From the NCBI RefSeq assembly GCF_039555335.1, contig NC_092635.1:50116052-50180051 (forward strand): a stretch of DNA of 64,000 bases, read 5' to 3'. Made by a program: the position numbers and the translations under genes. Source of the DNA: Amphiura filiformis. Its lineage: Eukaryota > Echinodermata > Ophiuroidea > Amphilepidida > Amphiuridae. The notes under the pieces were generated by a model that saw nothing but the letters and a program-made list of their open reading frames with translations, was not told the DNA's origin and made no database searches. Positions 14,001 to 27,900 of this stretch are shown here, piece by piece; position 1 is the stretch's first letter; every line of letters begins with the position of its first letter.

Positions 14001-17000
14001 AATCAAAATCCGTGAATTTATTGGACCTTGGACCAAGGCTTGGTACTCCCCAAAAGTTTGAGTTCTCTTGACCCAACGCTTATTATTTCTGATCCATGCT
14101 TTTTATCAAAGCACCCTTTAAAATCAATCATTGCCCCAACTTGTCATTCATTCTGGGCATTCATTGCCCCGCCCTGTTTTGAAATAATATCGATCATATT
14201 TTCTTTTTATAACAATGAAACACGCCAATTCGATATAATCAAGTGCGTTGAATTCTGCAGCCTGTCATGCCTATCTTTGTCCTGCAGAAGTCCGATATTT
14301 TTCTCTCAATTAAGTTAATGCATTACGTGAACAACGTAAATTAAATGTAAAAGCCCAATATGATACTAATTTAGTACATTTTAACCCATTAACTGCACAA
14401 GTTTATTGATACATAAAAGCTCATAAAATTTGTTTTGGTTTCGACTCGAGCGTCGACGTATTCAACGATGTATTATATACTAGTGTAAATTTAGGTATAA
14501 CGTCATCTCATTAATATTAATATCGACCGTCGCAATCATTGTAATGCATGTAATGGGTTGCTGACACGTCATAGAAAATCGGCTATTTGCATAATCACCA
14601 CCGATTGATTGACGGGCTTTGTGTTTTGTGTTCTGTTTTCGTGAATCAAAGTTTGACGTACTTTTAGCTCAGTCATTTTAGTGAAGTAAATTTAATAAAG
14701 CAATATTAATACTTTGTCTCACTATTGAATATATCTCCCTACGTTTATACTGAAACTGATATGACGAACTTTTTAAAAGCAAGTTTCTCACCAAATCAAC
14801 TCATTATGACAGTCATTATGACCTCAACACCACTGCTGCCTCCTCTTCATGGATACTCGGGATAGATGACTGCAGACATCTTACTTGAAAATTACGTTTC
14901 AGTACTGTTATTTTACGTAGAATTGTTACATTCCAGCGGCTTCCGTTCCCTCAATCGGGTTACAAAATGTAGTTTTAACCAGGTATTTGATGCAAATAAA
15001 ATTCCGATCAATGACGCAAATTATTTACCCTTCGATCCTTCCATGCTTGCCGCAAGGCCGCTGTAACATCATCTCGAGGGTTTCACTCGCCCTGCAGCTG
15101 GTTGTTTCGATGCGTAAACACTTCAAATTAAAACGTCTATTTTCTGCCCACTTCGGATGCGAAAAGGAAACCAAACTATTACTACCATTTGTAGTTGCGA
15201 TGTTTTAGACATTTGTGATGCCACTAGAATCTGGACGTCGATACCAATTGAATTGGTCCTGTCCAAGTATTTCTTTTAGATGTAGATTTAAACGGTCTAT
15301 GAATGCACTTAAATAACCGATGAAATATCAAGCCATGCACCCGGCTAATTGCCCGGTACTTGTGCAATTATAATAGACCTAAAGTTTTTATTCCAGCTAT
15401 AGTAGCATCATTTATCCACAGCGGTCCCCTCAATTTATTTCCTTCATACACGATCATGACAAATTTGTTTTAATTCTCCAACTAAATTTGTGAGAAAAAA
15501 TTCACCACATGACTTGTCTGCATGAATGTTGACAGAATAATGGTGGTACATACACACACAAGATTCAAGCCTTGTTAAAGGTGATCGCTGATTGGCCCAA
15601 TGAACACTGATGGTGCCCATGATAAACAAATAGACAATACACATGTATCACCTCATATTGATCTTATATCACTTCATATTGATCTTTTAGCAATAAACTA
15701 ACAGGACCAAACCATTATTTCTGCAGGGGTCAAACTGGTTTTTAACCTGGTGGTTCAAAACGTTATTATTAATCAAGGATATCTATGCCCCCTTGATTTT
15801 ACAACTCAAATCGAGGAAACACACATTTGAAACTTCAAACTTAATCATCACTATTTTACACCAATTTCCAATTGGTTTATGTTGTACTTGCATTTTATCC
15901 TTGATTCTTTTAAAACATGGTTTAATTGGTTTTAGTTTGCTTATCAAGTGTAAATAACTTACTTGGAGACAGTTCTTGGTTGTTTATTTCAAACACTGGG
16001 TCATCACCACAGGTACTTGTTGCATCAACATCAATCACTGGTACACCTGCACTTACATCACCCTGTTTATGTCTCACAATAAACTCTCCAGGTATGATGT
16101 CTACAAAACAGGCAGTGTCTGTTACAAATACCCTGACTTCTATGCTGCTGTCATCTATAATCAAATCTGGTTTATCAGGATTGTAGGCTGTTATGTTGAG
16201 TGTGTGTGGTTCTGGTTGGAATTCAAGACGCTGGGCAGTGACTAATGTACATGTTATACCTGAAACAACAGAAGAAACTTCATCAATATAATCGCTCTTC
16301 ATTTCTGTCAGATTTTGTATTTGTCATTGTCTACTTCAATAGAACATACAGAAACTCCTTTGACTTTTAACATCCAAAGTTTTTAATTTCTGGGAAGCGT
16401 GGACATGCATATTTTGATTCTTACCGTTTGATGACACTAAAAACTTATCCGAACCAGACAGTCTGCACATGATGATGTCATTGGGATAAATATCATCATC
16501 CTCTGGTGTTACTGCTGTTACCTAGAAAAAGAAAACAACACATTTTGCTAGTTTGAGAATGAAACATCACTTAACAAAATATTTTCATAGTGAAGTATAA
16601 TATTCTTAAAACTACACAATTAAGCACCTATAATAGAAGAAACTTCAAAAATTACTGTCAAATATCTCATGACATAGCTTCCATAAGGTCCAGCATTACT
16701 TACTTGTACACCAGGGTCAACAGGTGCATAATAGATAACTCTTACTGGTGGAATTGTGAATACTGGTAGCACATCATTGATGTCTCCAACATCAATCTCT
16801 ATATCCAATGGAGGAGTGCTGAGAATAGGGTTGCCATTATCCTTGGCCTGTAAAGCAGAAGTTGAAAATATTGAAAATTTTGATTGAAAATGCATTGCAA
16901 ATCTGGAGAAAAATTTATATTTAATGCCAGCACTACAGTTAAGATGTGGCACTACAAGAAAATATACCAAATTAGCTTACTTCTTATTCAGTCAAGTAGC

Positions 17001-20000
17001 AAAGAAAACATTCTGTTATTTTTTTGTAATTAAGGTCCAGAATCTGTCTTAATATCATAAAATGAGTTCAAGTTTATAATGTATTACTTATGGCATTTAT
17101 TTAGCAATGCTTAACCACTAAAGCTTTTCTGGTATCTCAAGATTGTAAACAAGAGTTATAATATGGTTACAAGCCTTATCACAATAAATGCATGACACTT
17201 GAGAATCATAACATTTGCTACTTGACGATATTAGGGTGGCAAATACAACCAAGGACACTAATTATCGAAAGAATTATACTTACTATGACTGTTAAGGTGT
17301 ATGAATCTTGGAATTCTCTATCCAGTGACCAGTTGAGGTATATATTGCCATAACCAGGCGCACCATCCTTGCGAATTACAAACTTATCTATTATAAAAAA
17401 ATTTAAAAAAACAAAAAAAACCGAGTTTATTAGTAAATTACACTGTGCGTAAAATGTGACCTTGGGGCTTGAGCATACTTTTGCAGCTTAAAAAAAATAA
17501 AAGAACAAAATTAATAAACAAATAAAAGTGGGAGAAAAACCTTACACCCTGTGAGAATCTTTCATGTTTTGACCACAACATTTAAAAAACAAACATTTGT
17601 TGGCTCACATACACACAGATATACATCACAATTGATTTTATAGACCCCTTTCCAAATGATGATGAGCCTATTATCTTTATCACAAAGCTATCTTTCACTT
17701 TGGAGCAAACTGACTGAAATAAACTATTGAACAATGTGAACACTAGCCAGTGCAAAATAGTTATTTTCATGATAGATTCATGTATAAACAATAAAAAGAA
17801 GAGATACTTCTTGCAATACCAAATCAAATGCAAGAAGAGGTGAATGATGGTCAGCTTAAATGATTAAGATTCTTAAAAATATACTGAAGTACTCATGTTT
17901 GGAAACAACCTTAACTGAGACTTTTAGGTGAGTGATACATGGTACTTGAGGTTTTAGAACCCAGTGGGGTGCTTTCACATTTCGACTCACAGGAATAATG
18001 GCCAATGGAGTTGCATAAAATTGGGGTGGCCAAAACAAGCCGCACAATTTTTCATGAGCTGGTCCTCCCACTGGTTCTGCCCCTGCTGCATTCTTTCTCT
18101 AGATCAAATGGTCATATTACAACAAATACCACTATAATTAAACAAGGAGATCCATGGGTCACAAGTGTCGCCTGTCTTTGCATTTTCTATTTTGGCTGGA
18201 TTTTTCCAACAATACAAATATGTTTGATTCAATATTATCCACAAAGAACCCACATTTGTCAACAATGACACCATATTATGATGCATCCTCTCTCATAAGG
18301 TTACATTACCACATTACCAGCTAAAGGGCTCACATGTATCTCACATGTGTTGTCTCCTCTTAATTCATATGTGAGCCTGGCTCATCCATATCTACTGATA
18401 GTGATAGCACTCAACAAACATACCGTAGTTAGCGATAGTTAGCATATGTGCTTACTATCGAGCGCTTTTAAAACATGCACACATGAAGAGCCACATCCAC
18501 AAAAGTGTAAAGGGTTTTGAGCAAATCATCGATACATATAGTTATATATGAACAAGTAAACCTACAAATGTGTGTCTTAACCCCATTAGCTCAGTTGGTA
18601 AACGGCCGGACTTTGGTACAATTTCATGTTTTCAAAAGCGCTCGATAGTAAGCGCATATGCTAACTATCGAGTTTATATGGTAGGTTTCTAAGGTAGCAT
18701 CCTCTCCTAAGATTACCTTACCATATTACAATTCAATTCAATTCAATTCAATTTTATTCATCAATTACTAACTCACCTTTGTTGTCTCCACTTAATTCAT
18801 ATGTGATCATGGAATTATCAGATCCTGTCTCATCCATATCTACTGCTAGCACACGGCAAACAGGGGTTTCTAAGACGGCATCCTCTGGTAGGATTATATC
18901 AACACATTCATTCTAGACAAAAGTAATTTGACATATGATTCATTTTGAACATATTGTACGAGTTTTGAAAGGTTAAAAATAAAATAATAACCTCGTTCGA
19001 AGTCTTCCGCGTTCTTTTTAAAAATTATTTATCCTATTTTGCCAACATGGACCAGATTGTGTCACAAATATCAAAATAACATAAAATGATAAACAGATTA
19101 TTGCAAAACGTGCTTTAAATTTTATAATTATCAGGAAGTTTCTTGCACAATTTGTTCACAAGAACAGAAATGTGACACTGTGGGGGTTCAAACTCAAACC
19201 ATGAAACACCAGAGTGTAGTACCTTATGGATTGAGCTAACTGGACTGTTAACCCCCTAGAGCACTACCTGTTGATCTGACATTGCCTCAGATTGGTCAAT
19301 TACATGATATCTTCAATTTAATCACCAATCAGAATGAAGCTTTGCAAATAATTCACCCCAATTCTTTTGCATAGTGAAATTATTCTAACAATGTTGCTGA
19401 TTGGTCCAATTGATAATGACAACTTCTTTTTTGCCAATTGGCAGGTAGTTCTCATGGGGTTAAACTGTAGTGACTTGAAACTGATCCTAAAGAAGGAATG
19501 TACACTTACCACATCAAAGAAAGGCACATTATCATTTATGTCCAACACAGAAACACTGACTGTTTGGAAGGCTGGAAGACCACTGGCCTCAGCAATGACA
19601 ACGAGCTAAAAAGGAAAAAATTCCACAAATCACATTTCTTTCAAAACAAGATTCTACTGTGATTTTGGCTACGTCAGAAAAACTCTGCTATTTATTGCTT
19701 ATTTTATGTCTTGCTCTTTATATATCAATATTTTGATTTTCTGATGTTAAAGCAAAAAGTGTTACAAACGTAGACCTTGAATGAATATTGCTTACATGTC
19801 AAGTCAATGAAGATTTTAAAATAAAAATATTGAGGGTTTAGTGCAAGAAAAACCTACCTGCAATAGCTGCCAGGTGTCATATGTGCACAATATAGAATGC
19901 AGAATGGTCAAATTGTCTATAGAGCAGCTATTGCAGATAGGTCTTTCTTGAACTACACCTTCCATATGTATTATGGAACTTGGTCATCTTGTTTCTATTT

Positions 20001-23000
20001 TGGACGAATTTCAAATTTGGATTGGTACACATTTATAACCAACATTAGAATATTAAGGGAAGAAATGCTTTTTGTGCATTTTTTGTCAAAACATAAACAA
20101 TGACCAAATACACTAACTTTGGTACACATATTATAAAAATTGATAAAAACATAAAACCATAACTACCGCTAGCCAATGCAGAAGACATTCTTAATCATCT
20201 TTCTTTACTGCATTTCATACTGTTTTATTGTTTTCTTTTTCTTTTCTGATAAACACATTCACTACATATCACTTTGTCTGTTATAATAGTTTTTACATAC
20301 CAAGAATTGTCTCTGTGCTGGATTCTCATAATCAAGATCTACTGTGAGTGTAATATCACCAGTTGTACTATCAATATCAAAGTAGGTTGTATCTTGCAGA
20401 CTATATGATGGCTGTTCTTCACTGACCGCTTGCACTGTACAAAGTGGGTCAACTGGATGTGGTCCCTGGCAACAAACAAAACAATTAAACAAACATTGAC
20501 TGGCATGATCTTAATTAGAATAAACTTTGAACTTTCATTAACAATTTTAAAGTAAGGACTTCATACACTTGAATTCTACAAGCCAACAGAAACCTATACT
20601 CTCATCAGCTCGTAATTGGCGGGACTGATAACATGGTGGATTTATATGGAATCCTAGACTGCTGCCCTCAGTCGTCAACCGTCTGGATTGACGACTGAGA
20701 AAACTATGTGGAAAAAAAAGTGACGGATTTTGCAACAGGATTCCTGTGGCATAGAGCATGCGCAGTTGTGTCCAAATTGACCTTTTGACCGAGTTTGTTG
20801 TTTTTAGAAGTTCAGAGCGAGATCTTGTCACAGCGGCGCGGTATAGCGACGCGGTACACGGGCGCCGCTAGTCAGTCGCGCTACGGCGCACAACCAAAGT
20901 CGCATTGAATAGTTTTCAGAAGTCCGTCATGATATTGGCTGTAAGATAATCAGTCGTCACTCTACATCTACTAGGATACTCAGTAAAGTTGCCAAGGCAA
21001 TATCTGACTGAGAAAACAATACTGACGCCGGTCATCAGACACGGATCAAAAATTGACAAATAATACAATTACACTTAAAGCTACTTAAACTTACAAAAAC
21101 AACTGCACTACTTAATTAACACTTTTGTTTTTAAGACCAGATGTAAATGATTCCAGTTTGTTACAATCGAGTAATGATGAGGGTAATGAATTCCAGTCCA
21201 GTATGGTGCGCGGGAAGAAGCTGAACTTATATACGTTGAACTTATATGCACTATGAAGCATACACAGTACATGCGAAGTGTAGACGGCTGATTGGAATTA
21301 GTCTAATGGAATCCATGCACCACCAATGCGAACTGAGCTTTCTGTCTTGCTTGACTGACGCACGCTTTTGTGACTTTGCGCTGACGTAAGTTGGGACTTT
21401 ATTGATGTGCGCAGTAACAAAAACAAGTACATGCTGATCTTAGTATAAACCTACCCGACAAACAAAACATGGTCTTATTTTGCTTTACATTGTTTGCAAT
21501 ATGCTGGTGAGAAAGAAGCTGATTATGTCAGTGGTTGCTTGGTGTCCATTATTATGTGCAGTGTATTCTGGTTAATATACTTGGTTGAATGCATTTTATA
21601 CCAATGCGCTCAAACACACCCAACAACCCAAACACACATACACACACCCCACCAACAATGTCAATATTTCAAAAATCATCACAATTATTATCTGCATCAT
21701 TCCTAGGTAAATACTACTTTAATTTTAATAATTCAGATTCAACTGTGACTGGGAGAAGTCACAAAATGGTACATATCACAAGCCATGATTACCTCATCAA
21801 CTTCAATACCTCCGTCACAAGTGGATGGAATAAAGACAGGTGGACTGGTTACAGGTGGTTTAATAGTGAAGGTGATCAAAGCTACATCTTCCAGTGGTGG
21901 TATACCATGATCAGACACCTTGACAGTCAATATGACAGTGTATGTTGGCTCGTTAACTCCAAGTAGATCTGTACTCAGGGTGATAGCACCTGTATCTGTC
22001 ACAGTAAATATTCCTGGGTCTGAAAATAAAATGATATAGCAATACTGAGTAATTCAATGACTTATTGATATATTTCTAGTCCCAATAAGCATGGTCAGAA
22101 CTGCAAACCCTTATAACCTGAGAAAAAAGGTGATGAAATACTTGTGTTTAGTATGATACAATAAGGATAGCACCGCCTTTAAAATTTTCCTTCAAAATTA
22201 CATCAAACCCTAATTTTACTAGTAAAGTGCAACTTTCTTTTGAAAATATCTGAACTTGCAGCTCAAGTGATGCTCAGGACACGTGGTGTAGTCTGTCAGG
22301 TTGATGTAAAAATCAAATGCAGATAACACCGTCTTGGTGTCCTGAGTCCTCGCTATAAGTTGATAATATATTGTAAATGTTCTTTGATTCAAAATTGTAA
22401 AGACGGTAGGAAAAAGTGCAATAACAATTTGCATCTTGTATTAGTGGTTAGATTTAGGATTATGGTTATGTTAAGGATTTAGGATTATGGTTAGGATTTA
22501 GGGTTAGGCTACATGTAGTAGTTACAATTTTGGATATGGGTTAAAGATAGTGTTAGTGTTAATGTAAGGGTACAAGGGAGATATCTTGAGTTATTCTGAA
22601 AAAAAAATTATATAATAAATTATGATTTAATGATTTAAATTGTGTTTTAATGAAGATTTAAACATTTTTTTTGTTACACATGTCAGAAATGGGAAATCCA
22701 TTCCATTTGGAAACCACACCCCCTTTAGAAGATTTTGGAATTCCAACCAATTTTTTAAAAAATCAAATGACCAAAATAGGGGCTAAATTGTGTACATCAA
22801 CATTTTCCACTGTTTTTAGCTGGATCTTATTATGAAACACAGACAAAACTCCACTTGGATTGACCATATGATTCAACTGGAATTCAGATAGTTATGTCAT
22901 CTTCCAAAGGGGAGAGGATTTCATATGTAATAGCCCAATATTATTTTGATGCTTGTACCTCCTGATCCATCATCTTTTTCTTCACTGATCTCAGCAAACA

Positions 23001-24957
23001 CTATTTCCCCAATATCAATCAATGGATCATCAGGATCAGTAGCTCTGTTGCTAAGGTCATATACTTCATAGCCTTCAAGTTGAGGAACATATATTATGTC
23101 TGGCTGCAGGACAGGATCAAATATGGGTGCATTGTTGTCATCAGGTAGAATTGTAATCTCAACCTGAAAAGAGATGTAAAGAAATGCAAAATATAATACA
23201 TCAATTAATCAATCTTTGACTTTGTTGAAATAATCAATCAATAAAAATTAATAAAAAAAGTTATAAAAAAAGAAGAAAAAAAAAGAAGAAAATAATAAAT
23301 TCATAAGTAAATATAAAAAGTGCACACAGCAAGGCATCTTCACCTACTTTTTAGAATCCCCTCAAATTTTGGGGGTTTTTTTGCACATCCATTTCAGCTA
23401 AAAAAGCAAATTCATATTTCCTTTTTTTTTTTTCAGTTTTGTGCCGTAAAATCATTTACTTGATTTGATTATAATAAAACAATTGATATTTGTACTTTAA
23501 TTGTGTAAATTAACCACAATATTATGCTGTGCACTTCTGAACAAATGATATCTTAATTCAAAATTAAGTGTTAAGAAAATCTCAGAAAAAAAATGCCTTC
23601 CGCATTCGTTTTTGAAATTACCAAGCGCTTTTAGACATAGCATTACGGTATTTTGTTTGCTGATTAGACTGATGGTTTCTTACCAATGCCTTATCTGGAT
23701 AGGATGTTGGGTTTGTAACATTGTACACATTGACACTGAGTGTGTGTAATCCAACACCAGGGTTACTTGTAGTAGATAACACTGCTCCTGAAGGATCCAC
23801 TTCGAAGTCAGATGATGGTACTGGTTTTGTGACTGTATCTGGAATGACAATTTTACAGAGTCACAAAATATGAGTTGGAATCAGTGTACTTATTGCACGG
23901 TCAGTGATATCTCCTAAAGAGTCCTTGAACACTGTGTTTGTCACAGATACATGCCATTTTGATTTGTTGAAAATGCCAGATATAACAGTTATAAATGGCA
24001 ATAATAACCTTTCTTTAAAAACTACCGCTCCCTCATAAAAATACTTTGGCCCAAAACAAAACCCTCCAATTTCACGCAATGACCTAAAAGTAAATGGTGC
24101 AAAGTTATTATTTTCTATTTCATGTACTCCTTCCATAAGATTTCAATATTTAGGATTAAATTAGGCCAAAAAAAAAAAAAAGGTTTGTCTCTGGACCTTT
24201 TGGCTAAAAAGCTATGTGCTATGCTTTTTTTTTTTTTTTTTTTTTTGAAAAACAGGCTATGTCCTATGCGATGTTTTTTTTTTTTTTTTTTGTAACAAGA
24301 ACGGCGCCCAAATAACATGGTATAGGCCTACATAAACGTAGTTCTTACTCCCGGTTTAACTATTCTAACCGTCACCTCCAAAAACCCCTAACCTAAACCC
24401 TAACCCTAACCTATAGGCCTACTAAAAAATATGCTTAATATAAATTCAAGTTCCCGTTCAAGTTCTGAAAAATTTTGATCACACGACGTGACAATGTAAA
24501 TGTTGTGAGTAGTGCCAATGAATTGGTGCAAAATTCAGCACCACAAATGTTGATGTGCGCCGCTATTTTGTCCTACATTTAAACATTACCGTAAGTAAGG
24601 AGTACAAAAGTTGACATTTATGTGTTGAGGAAACTCCAATATTTACTCGGCATGGTATGAAAATTAGTTAAATGATGATCTTTTCTCTGGTATACCGATA
24701 TGAAATCGCTTATCGAGCAGCAAAATATCTGCACATGGGGAATTCCCAGTGACGTGTTCTAGATCTAGAAGTAGAGTCGATTGTCCCGCTATTTCGTTCT
24801 CATAGCCGTTACTTGCATACTGTTTCAAGAGATCGGTATTCAGAGCGAACATGTCATACAGTTCTTGGAGTATTTATTTTTGACATTTTGTCAGAAATGA
24901 TCGCCAATTGATTGTGCCGAAAATGTAATTTTTCTTGAAAACTACGATGTTTTATCA

Positions 24958-24988
<31 letters not shown>

Positions 24989-27900
24989 CTAGCGCGTAGC
25001 GCTACGCGCTAAATCTCATTTTAAAAGCTATGCGCGCGGGGTCCTGAGACAAACCTTTTTTTTTTTTTGGCCTTATTTCCTTAAGTTATAGCAAATACAC
25101 AATGCAATAATAATGCATAAATTATTGACATAAAGATGTGCATATATCCTTATTTATCTTTTGTTAAAAATCTTTTTAACATTAATATAAGTGCAGAAAA
25201 AAAAATTGAAATTCCAGATTGATCCTGAAAACTTACATCCCTGGATCCGATTGATGGTATCACCCCCCCCTTACCAGCTTCACCCCCACAATTTTTCTCA
25301 TAACCCAGTAAAATTTTGGCCTGAATTTGCTATTGTTTAGGCAGTATGAACAAAACATGGTGGACTGGTGGTTTGGTAATACACCACCCCAAGAATTGTG
25401 TACAGTTCTAGGGGCTACTGTAATACACATTTTTGCTTCTAGAAACCAACCTGCTGGAGTAATGTAACTCCAAACTTGGAATAGGAATGTTTGGGTGATG
25501 GGCCTCAATGTGAGGTAGAAAACACTCTGTGTTACAATTAGACCACCCACCTTTATCAAGAGATGCATTGCTAATATAATATTTTCCATCCTGATGTGGC
25601 AGTGACGTCAACGCCTTGAGGCATCTATTTCGTGTTCGCATCTATGCGGCATCTTTAAGCGTGTGCATGCATACACCAGCGCTATGAGCGTCTGCTAGCT
25701 ACACCTAATGAAATGCAGACTGACGTCACTGCCATATCAGGGTGAAAAATGGTATAGAGCCGTCAGTGTTTTTCAAGCGTGACTCATGACAAAAGTGTTT
25801 GTAAACAGGATTTGTACCCACAAGCTCCTCATTCACTTGCTTGATATGATTGACCTCTATAGATTGACTGACTGCTAGTATTGCTCTATACCTAATTCAC
25901 CTGTTGTTCATGCCCTGAAACTTTGAACAGAGTTTACTAGTACCCACAAGATGGCCACTGTGACGTCACAGTGGCGGCATCTATACATTCAATGTATACA
26001 TTCAGATTCACCAAATTAATGTTTTCATTTGGGTAGCCCAAAATGCCATATAAGCTGCGTGTAGGAAAAAAATTGTACTTACCTTCAATGAGAGTCTGGT
26101 TTAGAATATTAAACCCAATGTCTCCTTGACATGGGCTGCTTGCTAATATATTCACAACAGGATCCCCAATGTCAACGTCTCCCTGTTTGTATCTCACCAT
26201 ATATGCAGGCGGATCAGCTACAATGAAGCAGACGACTGCACCGACATAGATAGCGATGTCAGCTTCACTATTTGTATCCTTCAAACCTGTGTTGTCTGGG
26301 TTGTAGGCCTGGACTGATACAATATATGGACTGTTCAGATCCACTGGTACTGTCATGGTTGTTGATAATGTACATGTCGTCCCTGCAAAGGAGAGAATGA
26401 AGTGTTAAAATGGGCTGTTCCATTTAAAATCCACACTACCCTGGTGGAAGATTTCACATGGGGAGTATTAATATCAAATGGAATTGACACATTAGGCAGC
26501 TCTATTTGAATTTCATACACCCTCTGAAAAAGATTCAACATGAATCTTCCACAGATGGAGGGTGGGTTTCAAATGGAGCTGCCTAATGTGATCATTCCTC
26601 TTGAGATTCATATTCCCTCTGCTGAAAATATTTCCAAAATGTGGATTTTAAATGTGTGGATTTTAAATGAAATAACCCATGTGTGTAATAATTCCATTCT
26701 GAGAAAAGTTCAAAAATATTTATAAAAATTTGAACTACAAATACAGAGAACATATTCACACATATCATATCAAGAGGTTTAAGCACAAAGGCCCTATCTG
26801 CAATAGCTGCCAGATGACATATCCTTAGATATTTACAATAACAGAATGCACAAATTGTCAAATGTGTATCAGGCAGCTATTGCAAATAGGGCTTACTTGC
26901 ACATGTACATCTTAAGAATGGCTTACCATCAGAACTGGCAGAGAAGTACTCGCTGCTTGGACTTTCAGTGACATTGCACAGTATGATCGGGTACAAATCA
27001 GCATCCGTTGGCATTAACGATATAACCTAAATATATTGCATAAAATCAGTTGACAAAGTAACAATTACATTCAAAATAAAGACAACTCACAAATTGGATG
27101 AGCATTTTAAATACACCTCAACTTTCATAGGGTACACAAATACATGTGATAAGATTTTAATAACTTTGGATTATTCTAAGTTGCAATCACCATAATTCTA
27201 ACCCTAATTTCACATCTTCCCATAATCCTAACTCTAATCCTAAATTCTTGAAACATAAACTCTAAACCTAGCCCTAGTAAGGTGAAGAGCATTCTTGTTT
27301 TAGGTTCATATTAAACTTGCTCTGACAGTGAACTACCTGATGTGAGAAAACATGGTTGAATAATTTACAAATATGCAGTTGGATCATGACATGACTTACC
27401 AACAAACACATAGAACTATTGTAATTTCAATCCTACAAAATGTATGTCTAATTTCACTCCTAAAAAATACAAGGACTAATTTCACTCCTATTAAATGATA
27501 CGGAGTAATTTCTCTCACATTAAATCATATGGAGTAATTTCACTCCTAAAAAATGTAAGGACTAATTTCACCCTTATTAAATGATAAGAAGTAATTTCAC
27601 TTGTATGAAATTATAAGGAGTAATTTCACTACAATGAAATGATAAGGACATTTTTATTGAGTAATTTCACTCTTATAAAATAACAAGGAGTAATTTTACT
27701 CTGAAGTGATAAGGAGTGATTTCACTATTATTAAATGATAAGATATTAATAATTTCACGCCTATTAAATGATAAAAAGTCATTTCACTCCTATGAAAAGA
27801 TAAGGAACAAATTCACTATTATGAAATATCAAGGATTGGTGTTCACTTACAGGGAAAGCAGCAGGAAGTTCATCAGGGAATGATATTCTGTAGTCAGTTG

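Larger units (their letters stand above)
10129..15764. mobile_element. Unidentified element E2 (modules A-Y-B), head-to-tail with E1
   Basis: Same 5' module (10129-10872, differing from 8309-9054 mainly by two missing C) and same 3' module (15492-15764, same 273-bp length as 9853-10125), but a different 4.6 kb interior. ATT stands between E1 and E2 and again after E2. Two insertions into one target, a tandem array, or a split-direct-repeat element are all possible. Confidence 0.65.

Noticed and set aside
14028-15208. Several plus-strand frames of 66-96 codons in element E2
   Set aside because: No domain, no splice pattern, overlapping frames in AT-rich DNA; treated as chance.
18581-18620. 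Functional tRNA gene
   Set aside because: Only the 5' half is present; no B box or acceptor stem.
22440-22570. Telomere-like TTAGGG repeats (also 24365-24415, 27185-27275, 34160-34320)
   Set aside because: Units are irregular and interspersed; no clean array, so no interstitial telomere or chromosome end is claimed.
27421-27838. Possible CRISPR-like array (about 30-bp repeats)
   Set aside because: No distinct spacers; units abut each other and drift in length; eukaryotic intron context. It is a minisatellite.
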